A DNA stretch of 53,704 nt from an uncultured Lachnospiraceae bacterium (GTDB lineage: Bacteria; Bacillota; Clostridia; Lachnospirales; Lachnospiraceae): the NCBI GenBank assembly GCA_900548905.1, contig URMK01000048.1, positions 1 to 53,704 on the forward strand, read 5' to 3'. Under the pieces are notes generated by a model. The model ran no database searches. It was not told where the DNA came from and saw only the letters and a program-made list of their open reading frames with translations. A program made the position numbers and the translations under genes. Positions 1 through 7,898 of this stretch are shown in pieces. How positions within the stretch are numbered: position 1 is the first letter of the stretch; every line of letters begins with the position of its first letter.

Positions 1-1
1 G

Positions 2-193
2 AGACAAATGTGTAATCTGAGTGAAGCGATTGAGGAGAAGGGCCTGGAACGAGGACTGGAACAAGGACTGGAACAAGGAATACTTCTTACTAAAAAAGTG
101 ATGAAGCTGTCGGCAGGGGGAATGGAGGAAGAAGAAATAGCCCGGGTCTGCCTGATTACAGCGGAAAAGGTACATGAAATATTGGTGGATTGA
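2..193 (+). CDS. Rpn-type nuclease/transposase family protein, C-terminal end (5' truncated by window)
   Basis: The reading frame is open back to base 2, so the gene begins outside the window; the ATG at base 8 is probably internal. The visible tail has a glutamate-rich repeated stretch (GLERGLEQGLEQG), followed by a helical segment ending in EILVD. This tail is typical of the Rpn family of PD-(D/E)XK recombination-promoting nucleases, common in Lachnospiraceae. The catalytic domain is not visible, so the family rests only on the charged repeat and my recollection of similar C-termini beginning MCNLS. It ends just before a perfect palindrome and a hairpin terminator. Confidence 0.55.
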   Translation, partial: RQMCNLSEAIEEKGLERGLEQGLEQGILLTKKVMKLSAGGMEEEEIARVCLITAEKVHEILVD

Positions 194-194
194 G

Positions 195-224
195 GTAACA
201 GTTCAGGCCTGCCTGAACTGTTAC
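195..224. repeat. 30-bp intergenic palindrome (family copy 1)
   Basis: Two 14-bp perfect inverted arms (GTAACAGTTCAGGC) flank a 2-bp centre, starting 2 bases after a stop codon. It is the cleanest member of a family seen at many other gene ends in this window, with approximate consensus GTNACNGTTCAGAC-NN-inverse. Confidence 0.85.
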
Positions 225-253
225 GGACTGAGAACTATACCCCGGAACAGACA

Positions 254-282
254 ACGGCTTCGTGATTTTTTCACGAAGCCGT
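254..282. terminator. Hairpin terminator between convergent genes
   Basis: A 12-bp perfect stem (ACGGCTTCGTGA and its complement) has a T5 loop. It sits between the plus-strand Rpn-like gene and the minus-strand gene ending at 290. The tail on the plus strand is only ACCCTTTT, so efficiency is uncertain. Confidence 0.65.
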
Positions 283-289
283 ACCCTTT

Positions 290-1225
290 TCAGAATGGAG
301 CCGCATTAAAATTTCTCAGGAAGCAAAGTTTTTCAATGGCTGTAATGGATTTCCACCAATTTTCACTGACGGCAAATTCTCTGCCATACTGTTCCATGTG
401 ATCAAACCAGGTCCACGGAATCCCCCAGACTCCATTTTCCGGCAGGGTTTCCAGAAGGTACCGGATCTCTTTTTCCACAATCTCCTTATTGGCCGGGTAA
501 AAAGGGCTTTGGGGGCTGCGGATATAGTTGGAAGGGAGGACGCCGTAGTACTGCCATTTGGAAACATCCCGCTCAATGGAGGCGTTAACCAGGTTATTGA
601 CGGCCGAATACAGAGCCGGCATGTCGTATTCTCCCAGGCTGAGGGACGGCGCGGCATGGATAAGACCGAGGTAGCCGCCTATCCCCATATCACCGAACTC
701 CCGGATTGTCAGCAGCTTGTCCAGCGCATTTTTGGCGAGCGTTTCCGCTTTCTTATAAAGGGAAGAGCTTTTTTCCATATTTTGCAGCACAAAGACGCAA
801 AGGCCGCAGGTGGGGCCGATGCTTTCTGTTTTGTTGGTTTCTTCCCTGTAAGTCCACCAGGGAGCCCGGGGGTAATCGTCATTGCCCGGCACGCTGAAGC
901 GCCAGCCGTAATCCGTCAGATCCTTTTCACTGTATAAATATTTGAAAATCCCCTGATATAGGGGGTGTGAAGTATCTGTCATCCCGATTTCCCGCAGCAG
1001 GTTGATCGCATAAAGCGTCGTATAAGGCGTGGAAGCGGGATTCCAGTTATCCGGCTCCAGTGCATTCCCAAAACCGCCGTCCTCATTCTGGTAATAAGAA
1101 AGCGCAGAAACAACATCTTCCTTCCGCCCTTTTTCAAAATAGAATTTCCATACGTTTAAATCAATTTCTCTGGCATTCCGGTATACCCATGCTTTTATTC
1201 CTGCAAATTGTTTTTCTGTCAGCAT
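290..1225 (-). CDS. Hypothetical protein with prenyltransferase/squalene-cyclase-like repeats
   Basis: About 311 residues, no signal peptide. It contains motifs seen in alpha/alpha-toroid proteins of the prenyltransferase/squalene oxidase type: NEDGGFGNALEPD near residue 50 and a GIGGYLGLIHA segment in the middle. It is rich in tryptophan and tyrosine (YRNAREIDLNVWKFYFE, PWTWFDH). A substrate cannot be read from the sequence; homologues are usually annotated hypothetical. The start at 1225 was chosen because GGGAGG lies 7 bases upstream; an in-frame ATG at 1255 lies upstream of that Shine-Dalgarno and is less likely. It is transcribed alone after a gap of about 150 bp from the AraC pair. Confidence 0.75.
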   Translation of the reverse strand: MLTEKQFAGIKAWVYRNAREIDLNVWKFYFEKGRKEDVVSALSYYQNEDGGFGNALEPDNWNPASTPYTTLYAINLLREIGMTDTSHPLYQGIFKYLYSEKDLTDYGWRFSVPGNDDYPRAPWWTYREETNKTESIGPTCGLCVFVLQNMEKSSSLYKKAETLAKNALDKLLTIREFGDMGIGGYLGLIHAAPSLSLGEYDMPALYSAVNNLVNASIERDVSKWQYYGVLPSNYIRSPQSPFYPANKEIVEKEIRYLLETLPENGVWGIPWTWFDHMEQYGREFAVSENWWKSITAIEKLCFLRNFNAAPF

Positions 1226-1379
1226 AATGAATCCTCCCAGGTTTTTATGGAGCAAAATGCAATTTCATTAGAAATTTGCCCTCAGGCGGGCAGAAGCTTT
1301 TCCTCCTCGTTTCCTGAATCTTCCGGGATAAAATCTCCGGAACGGCTTCAGGTACAGAAGGATAATAATATATCCCCGG

Positions 1380-2243
1380 CTATTTGTATTGTATATTTGC
1401 GACAGGATTTCCCTCCATTTTCCGTGCATAGGCCTTTGCCTCTTTGGGAAGAAGCGTATGGTATTTTTTAAATTCATGCAGAAGATGGGACTGGTCCGTA
1501 TAGCCGTATTTGTATACTGCATTTGCCGCGTTAAAGGATTCCTCCCGCAGGATATCCTGCCACAGATACTGGTATCGGATCAAAGAAGAGAGCTGTTTGG
1601 GGGAGACACCCGTATATTCCCGGAACAGCCGTTCCAGCTGCCGTTTGCTGAGGAATACCTCATCTGCCAGAGCCGCTGTGCGAAGATTCCCTTTGTGGGA
1701 AAGAAGGACAGCTACGGCGGTTTCCAGGGCAGGCTTCTGCCGTCTGGTCTCCAGGCGGCAAAGAAGGATTTTTTCCGCTTCTTTTACCCGGCTTGGGAAA
1801 GCGGTTATCTCATACAGCAACGGTTCCAGGCAGGTTTTTATTGCTTTAAAATGCTGTTCTGCATCGAAGACATTGTTTTGCACCCCATCCATGGAATCCT
1901 GGGAAAACAGGGCGGCGGTCCATGCATAAAAACGGATGCCGAAGACGGAGCGGCGGTCCGTCCCTTTCATACCTCCTGCTGTGAGGAAAGCTTTGTTATT
2001 AATTCCCACAAACCGGTTTCCTATCCGGTTCCGGGTGTGATTTATTTCGAAAATAATATCCATGCAGGTATCCGGTATAATCAGCTCCCCTTCTGTCCCG
2101 GCGCCGTCCGCCGGCCCTTCACTGCTCCAGAAGCATTTGATATAAGGCTTCAAGGCGTCGCAGGGAGGGATTTCCGTATAAGTGCCGTCATTCCGAAGCG
2201 GCGCGGCGGTGATAGGGCGGTAAAGCCGATAATAACTATTCAT
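1380..2243 (-). CDS. AraC family transcriptional regulator
   Basis: 287 residues. The N-terminal half (to about residue 150) resembles the domain found before AraC DNA-binding regions in the DUF6597 type of regulator (PCDALKPYIKCFW, then GELIIPDTCMDIIFE). The C-terminal region from about residue 165 carries two helix-turn-helix motifs: LADEVFLSKRQLERLFREYTG and the AraC signature around YGYTDQSHLLHEFKKYHTLLP. The start ATG overlaps the upstream stop codon (ATGA), so it is translationally coupled to the other AraC gene. The target is unknown. Two different AraC regulators in one message is unusual. Confidence 0.88.
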   Translation of the reverse strand: MNSYYRLYRPITAAPLRNDGTYTEIPPCDALKPYIKCFWSSEGPADGAGTEGELIIPDTCMDIIFEINHTRNRIGNRFVGINNKAFLTAGGMKGTDRRSVFGIRFYAWTAALFSQDSMDGVQNNVFDAEQHFKAIKTCLEPLLYEITAFPSRVKEAEKILLCRLETRRQKPALETAVAVLLSHKGNLRTAALADEVFLSKRQLERLFREYTGVSPKQLSSLIRYQYLWQDILREESFNAANAVYKYGYTDQSHLLHEFKKYHTLLPKEAKAYARKMEGNPVANIQYK

Positions 2244-3109
2244 TCTGTTTTCCCCCGGTTCATCCGGATAAATTCCCTGGGAGAGCAGCCATACTGCTTC
2301 CGGAACACCCGGTAAAAATAGCTCAGGTTATGAATCCCGCATTCCTGGCAGATATCAATGACCTCCAGTCTGTTTTCCAGAAGCAGCCCCGCCGCATAAT
2401 CCATCCGTCTCATGTTGATGAACTCTGTGGGAGACATATGCAGGAATCTGCGGAAGGAGCGGTTCAGATATTCCTGGGAAAGACTGGCGAGAGACAGCAG
2501 CCGCGGAAGGCCTTCAATATAATTTTCCGGCTCCTCCATTTTCCGGATAAGCTCCGACAGCCAGGAGGGAAACGGAGCCGTTTCCCGCAGGGACGGGCCC
2601 GGGCAGAACTGGTAAAGGAAAAAGGGCAGTACCGAGGTCAGGTACAGCCTTCTTCCGGCACCCGGCTCCAGCCTTCCTACCTGAAGCATTTTATCCCGGA
2701 TATCGGAAAGCAAAGGCTCCCCCAGTTCCGTATGGAGGCTTAAGGGGGATCCGGTAAAGAAAGACTGGGGACAGCCCAGAAGCCCGCAGACTTTATCAAA
2801 AATGGAGGGCAGGAAGGAAACATTGATTAATTCCAGATCATACTGGTTCAAAAAATCATATCCATGCCTGTCCGACGGGCGCACAAATACAAAGGAACCC
2901 TCCGAAAGCAGGATAGATGCTTCATTAATCCGGTGGATTCCTTTTCCCTTGCTGATAAGAAAAAATTCATAAAAGGTATGGGTATGGAACGGATAAGTTT
3001 CCCGTACGCTGAATTGATGTTGAAAGCCACAGTCCTCTCCCTTCAGGGTGAGAAGCGGAACCGGTGCAGCGGCGTCCTCAGCCGGGGGAACCTGCTCATA
3101 ATTCTTCAA
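2240..3109 (-). CDS. AraC family regulator with N-terminal cupin sensor
   Basis: About 289 residues. The N-terminal cupin-like sensor (residues about 30-110) contains the HTHTFYEF metal/ligand-type motif. The C-terminal pair of helix-turn-helix motifs is LASLSQEYLNRSFRRFLHMSP followed by CGIHNLSYFYRVFRKQYGCSP. This is the classical sugar-responsive AraC layout, but no sugar genes adjoin. I place the start at a TTG at 3109, giving MKNYEQ: AAGGAG lies 7 bases before it, whereas the alternative TTG at 3115 is only 1 base from the Shine-Dalgarno. It overlaps the end of the DUF5721 gene upstream and the start of the second AraC gene downstream. Confidence 0.87.
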   Translation of the reverse strand: MKNYEQVPPAEDAAAPVPLLTLKGEDCGFQHQFSVRETYPFHTHTFYEFFLISKGKGIHRINEASILLSEGSFVFVRPSDRHGYDFLNQYDLELINVSFLPSIFDKVCGLLGCPQSFFTGSPLSLHTELGEPLLSDIRDKMLQVGRLEPGAGRRLYLTSVLPFFLYQFCPGPSLRETAPFPSWLSELIRKMEEPENYIEGLPRLLSLASLSQEYLNRSFRRFLHMSPTEFINMRRMDYAAGLLLENRLEVIDICQECGIHNLSYFYRVFRKQYGCSPREFIRMNRGKTE

Positions 3110-3599
3110 AACCAATCTCCTTTTTTAACAGAAACGTCCTTACGGCCTTATCCCAGAGAACATCCACGGTTTTGTCGGGAAGAAAGGTATGGAAAGCCGT
3201 TCCCGTTATCAGGGTCAGACCACCCCCGTCATACTTGCAGGTGAGCACCAGCGCTTTTATCTGATCCGGGGAAACAGGCGTCTCTCCCGGTTTTAAAATG
3301 CCCGGCACATACCGGGGCATCAGATGAAATATAAATTTAAAACCCGCGGGCGTTTTCTTCCCCTTTATCAAATCAAAGCACAGATGCCGCATGGTTTTCC
3401 ACGCCGAAAAATCATCCGGATGATTTTCCGTGTTTTCCCATTCCTCATTGCTGAAAAACTCCCGGTTAATACGGCCGTCAATATGGAAGGTATTAAAGGT
3501 GGTAATAACCGCCTCTTCCAATAGGAAGGAATCAAAACACTCCGTCCCAAGGAGTTTTCCCATAAAACTCTTTACTTCTTTTATCTGTAATGCAATCAT
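3096..3599 (-). CDS. DUF5721 family protein
   Basis: 167 residues, soluble, no recognisable catalytic motif. The pattern LLEEAVITTFNTFHIDGR ... EEWEN ... DLIKGKKTPAGFKFIFHL ... LTLITGTAFHTFLPDKT ... LWD matches what I recall of the DUF5721 family of Lachnospiraceae, whose function is unknown. Its ATG overlaps the stop of the ParB-like gene (ATGA), and its end runs into the start of the cupin-AraC gene, so the four minus-strand genes from 3856 down to 1380 probably form one translationally coupled operon. A regulatory or sensing role is only suggested by that linkage. Confidence 0.78.
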   Translation of the reverse strand: MIALQIKEVKSFMGKLLGTECFDSFLLEEAVITTFNTFHIDGRINREFFSNEEWENTENHPDDFSAWKTMRHLCFDLIKGKKTPAGFKFIFHLMPRYVPGILKPGETPVSPDQIKALVLTCKYDGGGLTLITGTAFHTFLPDKTVDVLWDKAVRTFLLKKEIGFEEL

Positions 3600-3856
3600 G
3601 TTTCTTCTCCATTACTAATTAAAAGGTTACTATCCCACACAAGCGGGATCCGTTCCAGCCCATTCCGGCAGGCGGCCAAAGCCCTAGTATGTCCGTCTGT
3701 AAAGATAATCCTTCCGTCCAGCCGTTTCACGGGAACCGGTTCAAAGTTTGATAGATCATCAGGGCGAAACCAATGTTCCACCTGGGCCAGTTTCTCCATG
3801 GATACATAAAATTGTGACGGCTGTATGTCGGAAAGCTTTATATCAGATAGTTCCAT
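3596..3856 (-). CDS. Small ParB/Srx-like N-terminal domain protein
   Basis: 86 residues. The string LSDIQPSQFYVS, then FEPVPVKRLDGRIIFTDGHTRALAA, is the ParB-like fold with the TDGHTR signature that resembles the GxxRxxA-type CTP/ATP-binding box. There is no helix-turn-helix, so it is not a chromosome-partitioning ParB. As I recall, homologues run on for another 60-80 residues after the PLVWD motif. Here the protein stops soon after it (DSNLLISNGEET), so this copy may be shortened at its 3' end. It is first in a coupled operon with DUF5721 and two AraC regulators. Function unknown. Confidence 0.72.
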   Translation of the reverse strand: MELSDIKLSDIQPSQFYVSMEKLAQVEHWFRPDDLSNFEPVPVKRLDGRIIFTDGHTRALAACRNGLERIPLVWDSNLLISNGEET

Positions 3857-4034
3857 TCCAAACCTCCTCAGTCAAATGCAGCAGTATGCCGGCTGCGCGC
3901 ATGATAGGAACAGCAGCTGATCTTTCTTATTTTAACACAGCAGAATACGATCCGCTATTCTTTCTTCATTGATGGTAATATTTTAACAAAGTACTTGTAA
4001 GCTGATAAAAACTGAATAACTTTCGGAAATTCTC

Positions 4035-4064
4035 TTTACAATATATACAGGCGGGTGTTATTAT
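4035..4064 (+). promoter_or_regulatory. Predicted sigma-A promoter for degV
   Basis: TTTACA, 18-bp spacer, TATTAT; about 50 bp upstream of the DegV start, which has a GGAGG ribosome binding site. Confidence 0.6.
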
Positions 4065-4114
4065 AAGTGGTAATGAAAACTACTTGTGATTGTAGTGAAT
4101 AATCGGAGGAACGA

Positions 4115-4954
4115 ATGAGTTATAAGATTGTTGTGGATAGCTGTTGTGAATTACCTGAAGAATTAAAAGGAGATCCCCGCTTTGAGATTGTCCCTCTGGG
4201 AATCGAAGTGGGAGATTGGCATATCCAGGATGATTCCGGCTTTAACCAGGCGGAATTTCTGAAAAAGGTGGCAGAATGCCCGGAATGTCCCCGTTCTTCC
4301 TGTCCGTCTCCCGATAGATACAGACAGAGCTTTGATTGCGATGCGGAACACGTTTATGTGGTTACACTGTCCGCAAATCTGAGCGGCAGCCATAACAGCG
4401 CCATGCTTGGAAAGAATTTATATGAAGAAAAGCACAACGGCAAGAAAATCCATGTGGTGGATTCCAAATCTGCATCCTGCGGAGAAGCGCAGATTGCCCT
4501 GAAGGCTATGGAACTGGAAGAACAGGGGCTGTCCTTTGAAGAAATCGTGAAAAAGCTGGAAGCTTTCAGGGATGAAATGAACACGTACTTTGTTTTAAAT
4601 AATCTGGAAACCCTGCGCAAAAACGGCCGGCTTACAGGCGTGAAGGCGCTGGTTGCATCCACCCTGAATATCAAGCCGGTCATGGGAGCGACGGAGGAAG
4701 GGACCATCGTCCAGCTGGGACAGGCTATCGGCCTGAAGAAAGCCCTGCAGAAGCTGGCGGATACCGTTGTCCAGGGAACCAAAAACCCTCAGAAAAAATG
4801 TCTCATGATCACCCACTGTAACAATCCGGCCAAGGCGGAAAGCGTTCGGCAGATGATATTGGAAAAAGTCAAATTCGCCGATTCCAGAATCCTGGATACA
4901 GCAGGGATCAGCAGCATGTACGCCAATGACGGCGGAATCATCATAGCGGTGTAA
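4115..4954 (+). CDS. DegV family fatty-acid-binding protein
   Basis: 279 residues, the usual length for DegV. The N-terminal motif IVVDSCCELPEEL, the SSCPSPDRY loop, the LSANLSGSHNSA motif and the VDSKSASCGE segment are the lipid-binding signatures of the family. The C-terminal domain contains ETLRKNGR and KPVM. DegV (FakB-type) proteins bind an acyl chain and present it to the FakA kinase for phosphorylation in exogenous fatty acid use. No fakA gene is adjacent, so the specific role is by family only. It is monocistronic, with its own promoter and a strong terminator at 4970-5012. Confidence 0.9.
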   Translation: MSYKIVVDSCCELPEELKGDPRFEIVPLGIEVGDWHIQDDSGFNQAEFLKKVAECPECPRSSCPSPDRYRQSFDCDAEHVYVVTLSANLSGSHNSAMLGKNLYEEKHNGKKIHVVDSKSASCGEAQIALKAMELEEQGLSFEEIVKKLEAFRDEMNTYFVLNNLETLRKNGRLTGVKALVASTLNIKPVMGATEEGTIVQLGQAIGLKKALQKLADTVVQGTKNPQKKCLMITHCNNPAKAESVRQMILEKVKFADSRILDTAGISSMYANDGGIIIAV

Positions 4955-4969
4955 CAGATTAGTTATAAG

Positions 4970-5012
4970 AAGGCCATCCGCGGACACAATTATCCGCAGG
5001 ATGGCCTTTTTC
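4970..5012 (+). terminator. Rho-independent terminator after degV
   Basis: Stem AAGGCCATCC-GCGG pairs with CCGC-AGGATGGCCTT with one bulge, followed by TTTCTTT. It probably also serves the convergent response regulator gene. Confidence 0.85.
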
Positions 5013-5013
5013 T

Positions 5014-5790
5014 TTAAAAATCCTGTCTGACCTCTGTCACCATAGTGCGCAGCGCTTTTCTGCTGGAGGGCGAAATCTTGATTTTGTGCCCGTCTGTCAT
5101 GGAAAGCTGGAAAAGGGAGACCTTGTCCGCATATTTCAGGTTTATCACCGCACTGCAGCCAATCATGGCGAGAAGTCCGGATTCACTCACACGGATATAT
5201 CCGATATCAAGCTTGGTGGTGCCTCTTGCGGAATAATCGATGTCAAAGCCGAGGGTGGCGCAGAAGTTCAGCATGGTAGCCACACATTCCCTGTTATCCC
5301 CGTTTGCCAGATGGATGCGGACAAAACGGTCATCGGGATACGCGTACATAATATCTTCTTCCGTCAGATAAAAGGCTTCCGTATCCGTGCGGAATTCCAG
5401 CCGTTTTTCCTGGCTGTTTTTAATAGTAAGAAGCATTTCCACCATTTCGGTAAGCTGATCGGCCTGGATGGGCTTATCCAGGAAATAACAGTTTTCCGGC
5501 AGAGCCGGATCTTCCCTGTAATTGATTTTGGAACAGCAGAAGATGATCGGAAGCTTATTTCCTGCTTTCCGCAGCTCCCCTGCTATTTCCACCGCATTGC
5601 AGCCGTCTTCCACCATGTCCATGAACAACCCGTCATAGATCATAGGAGTGGACAGAACGGCATTCCTGTTGCCGAAGGAGTCCACATACAGGACTCCGGT
5701 CGTGGTAAGCCTTCGATCCGATTCCCGCCCCAGAAGACGCTCCGTCTGTTTTCTGTCGGCAATATTGTCGTCACATACCGCTAGATGCAT
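5014..5790 (-). CDS. LytTR-like response regulator
   Basis: 258 residues. A receiver domain covers residues 1-120: acidic pocket CDDN (D7, D8), predicted phosphorylation site D58 in FMDM, and conserved K106 in LDKPI. The second half (about 130-255) has the beta-rich look of a LytTR-type DNA-binding domain (FRTDTEAFYLTEEDIMYAYPDDRFV) but is divergent. No sensor kinase is adjacent, so it is an orphan here. LytTR regulators in Firmicutes often control peptide signalling or envelope genes; that is family knowledge, not shown here. Confidence 0.8.
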   Translation of the reverse strand: MHLAVCDDNIADRKQTERLLGRESDRRLTTTGVLYVDSFGNRNAVLSTPMIYDGLFMDMVEDGCNAVEIAGELRKAGNKLPIIFCCSKINYREDPALPENCYFLDKPIQADQLTEMVEMLLTIKNSQEKRLEFRTDTEAFYLTEEDIMYAYPDDRFVRIHLANGDNRECVATMLNFCATLGFDIDYSARGTTKLDIGYIRVSESGLLAMIGCSAVINLKYADKVSLFQLSMTDGHKIKISPSSRKALRTMVTEVRQDF

Positions 5791-5838
5791 AATGCTTCCT
5801 CCTGTTATTTCTGTGTAGATAAATACCGATATGGAAAA

Positions 5839-5868
5839 GCCCGTCTGAACACTGCTTCAGACGGGCCG
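5839..5868 (-). terminator. Hairpin downstream of the DUF1294 gene
   Basis: CCCGTCTGAA pairs with TTCAGACGGG over a 6-nt loop. On the minus strand it is followed by CTTTTCC, a weak T tract. The stem shares GTCTGAA/TTCAGAC with the intergenic palindrome family. Confidence 0.6.
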
Positions 5869-5878
5869 GATTCTTTTG

Positions 5879-6175
5879 CTACATAAGTGTGAACTGTACA
5901 GGTGCCGCTAACAAAAGATAGAGAATCGCCGCCAGCTGAACGAGCAGTATGGCAGGCATGCCGAAAACAAAGCTTTTGTGCTTGGTTTTATGGCGGAAGG
6001 TATACATACCTGCAATACAGCCTATGCTGCCGCCTATCAGAGCGATCAGAAAAAGATTGGCTTCCGGTATGCGGAAAGCGCCTCTTTTGGCCTTTCGCTT
6101 GTCAATACCCATTTCGGCAAAACCCACTATATTCACTATTATAACATAAAGAAAAAGAATTAAAATAACATTCAT
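5879..6175 (-). CDS. DUF1294 family small membrane protein
   Basis: 98 residues with about three hydrophobic segments: 2-20, 40-58 and 72-95. The family pattern is clear: DKRKAKRGAFRIPEANLFLIALIGGSIGC, then the short basic loop TFRHKTKHKSFVFGMP. DUF1294 proteins are integral membrane proteins of unknown function. AAAGG lies about 7 bases upstream of the ATG. It starts about 30 bp downstream of the argG stop, so it could be carried on the argG transcript, with the hairpin at 5839-5868 ending it. Confidence 0.85.
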   Translation of the reverse strand: MNVILILFLYVIIVNIVGFAEMGIDKRKAKRGAFRIPEANLFLIALIGGSIGCIAGMYTFRHKTKHKSFVFGMPAILLVQLAAILYLLLAAPVQFTLM

Positions 6176-6206
6176 AAAAAAACCTTTATTTCTGCAGGGT
6201 ATTTGA

Positions 6207-7424
6207 TTAATTTTTTTCGGTTTCCTGATGTTTCATGGCGCGCACTTTGCTGGAAAGGCCGAACAGATTGATAAAACCTTCCGCGTCATGATGGTCATAC
6301 AGATCGCCGGTAGTGAAGGAAGCGATGGATTCATTGTACAAAGAGTAAGGGGAGGTGGTGCCTGCCTTGATGATATTACCCTTGTAAAGCTTGAATTTCA
6401 CTTCTCCGGTTACGTATTCCTGGGTGCTTTCCACAAAAGCCTGAACAGCCTCACGAAGAGGGGTGAACCATTTGCCTTCGTATACGATCTGTGCAAATTT
6501 GTTACCCATATCCAGCTTCACGGTAGTGGTTTCCCGGTCGAGGATCAATTCTTCCAGCTGCTGGTGGGCTTCATACAGAATGGTTCCTCCGGGCGTCTCG
6601 TATACGCCGCGGGATTTCATGCCTACCACACGGTTTTCCACGATGTCCACAATACCGATGCCATGCTTTCCGCCAAGCTCATTCAGTTTGCGGATAATAT
6701 CAGAAACCTTCATTTTTTCTCCGTTGATGCTGACAGGCGTTCCCTTTTCGAAGGCAATAGTTACATATTCCGGTTCATCCGGCGCTTTTTCAGGAGTGGT
6801 TCCCAGGACAAGCAGATGCTCGAAGTTGGGCTCGTTGGCGGGATCCTCCAGCTCCAGTCCTTCATGGCTGATGTGCCACAGGTTGCGGTCACGGCTGTAG
6901 CTGCTGTCTGCGGAGAAGGGAAGATCGATGCCATGGGCTTTGCAGTATTCGATTTCAGATTCCCTGGAATCCATAGTCCATTTGTCATTTCTCCATGCAG
7001 CGATGATTTTCAGGTCGGGAGCAAGCGCTTTGATCCCCAGCTCAAAACGGATCTGGTCATTACCCTTTCCGGTAGCGCCGTGGCAGATAGCGGCAGCACC
7101 TTCCTTGCGGGCGATTTCCACCAGCTTCTTGGCAATAAGGGGCCTTGCCATGGAGGTTCCCAGAAGATATTTGTTTTCATATACGGCTGCGGCCTTTACA
7201 CAGGGCATTACATATTCATCACAGAATTCATCGATAACATCCAGGACATAAAGCTTGGCGGCGCCGCAGAATTTTGCTCTTTCTTCCAGGCCGTCCAGTT
7301 CTTCCGCCTGTCCGCAGTCGATGCAGACACATACTACCTCATAATCAAAGTTCTCTTTCAGCCAGGGAATGATAGCTGTGGTGTCAAGTCCGCCTGAGTA
7401 GGCAAGGATTACTTTCTCTTTCAT
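6207..7424 (-). CDS. argG: Argininosuccinate synthase
   Basis: 405 residues, the normal length. It catalyses ATP-dependent condensation of citrulline with aspartate in the arginine pathway. The nucleotide-binding P-loop LAYSGGLDTT lies at residues 7-16. Other family motifs are present: CVCIDCGQ, LGTSMARPLIAKK, HGATGKGNDQIRFE and SSYSRDRNLWHISHEG. The ATG at 7424 was chosen because AAAGAGG lies 6 bases upstream and the protein starts MKEKVILAYSGG; an in-frame upstream ATG at 7532 would add an unsupported extension overlapping the promoter. It diverges from argC across a shared regulatory region. No argH is visible nearby. Confidence 0.97.
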   Translation of the reverse strand: MKEKVILAYSGGLDTTAIIPWLKENFDYEVVCVCIDCGQAEELDGLEERAKFCGAAKLYVLDVIDEFCDEYVMPCVKAAAVYENKYLLGTSMARPLIAKKLVEIARKEGAAAICHGATGKGNDQIRFELGIKALAPDLKIIAAWRNDKWTMDSRESEIEYCKAHGIDLPFSADSSYSRDRNLWHISHEGLELEDPANEPNFEHLLVLGTTPEKAPDEPEYVTIAFEKGTPVSINGEKMKVSDIIRKLNELGGKHGIGIVDIVENRVVGMKSRGVYETPGGTILYEAHQQLEELILDRETTTVKLDMGNKFAQIVYEGKWFTPLREAVQAFVESTQEYVTGEVKFKLYKGNIIKAGTTSPYSLYNESIASFTTGDLYDHHDAEGFINLFGLSSKVRAMKHQETEKN

Positions 7425-7520
7425 AATGTTCCTCTTTCCTGCCGCGAATGCCGGCATATTTGGTATATGTAGATTACAGGAGCCTTCTGCCGGAAAGGCC
7501 GGCTCATTTGTTCTGGAATT

Positions 7521-7549
7521 AATATACAACAAAACCTTTTAGAATGCAA
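7521..7549 (-). promoter_or_regulatory. Predicted sigma-A promoter for argG
   Basis: On the minus strand: TTGCAT, 17-bp spacer, TATATT. It lies about 95 bp upstream of the argG ATG and directly next to the TGCATA boxes. Confidence 0.7.
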
Positions 7550-7557
7550 GTGAAAAA

Positions 7558-7652
7558 ATATGCATATTTTTGCTTAATAATTATAGAAAATATGCATAAA
7601 GTTTAAAAAACTATTGCATATTATGCAAAATGGACGTATAATTATGCGAAAA
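7558..7652. promoter_or_regulatory. Candidate ArgR/AhrC operator cluster between argG and argC
   Basis: Four AT-rich boxes share a TGCATA core: ATATGCATATTTTTGC at about 7558-7573, TATGCATAAAG at about 7590-7601, the near-perfect palindrome TTGCATATTATGCAA at 7614-7628, and ATTATGCG at about 7641-7648. Arg boxes are A/T-rich 18-bp palindromes placed in tandem at arg promoters. The spacing and position fit, but the TGCAT core is an inference rather than a consensus I can verify here. Confidence 0.5.
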
Positions 7653-7702
7653 CCGACGCCGCTGTTATATTTGTTCCCGCAGTACGGATAATCCGGGCAG
7701 TC

Positions 7703-7729
7703 GTTACTGGTCACTCCGTGAACAGTAAC
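7703..7729. repeat. 27-bp intergenic palindrome, GTTAC type (TCC loop)
   Basis: GTTACTGGTCAC, loop TCC, GTGAACAGTAAC; 12-bp arms with one mismatch. The same arms occur at 27045-27071 with loop GGA. Confidence 0.8.
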
Positions 7730-7768
7730 GAACAATAACCGGTTTGTCCCATTATAATATAGAAAAGG

Positions 7769-7797
7769 TTGAGTTTCGGAAAGAATCTGATTATACT
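7769..7797 (+). promoter_or_regulatory. Predicted sigma-A promoter for argC
   Basis: TTGAGT, 17-bp spacer, TATACT, about 100 bp upstream of the argC ATG. The TGCATA boxes lie about 120-210 bp upstream of this promoter, closer to the argG promoter. Confidence 0.65.
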
Positions 7798-7898
7798 GAG
7801 AATAGCGCCGGCAGCTGCCGTAAAAGAACGGAAAGCTATGGGGTAATTGTGAAGGCCGGAACAGTACAGAAAAAGAAAGTACAGAAAGGATTAAAAAA

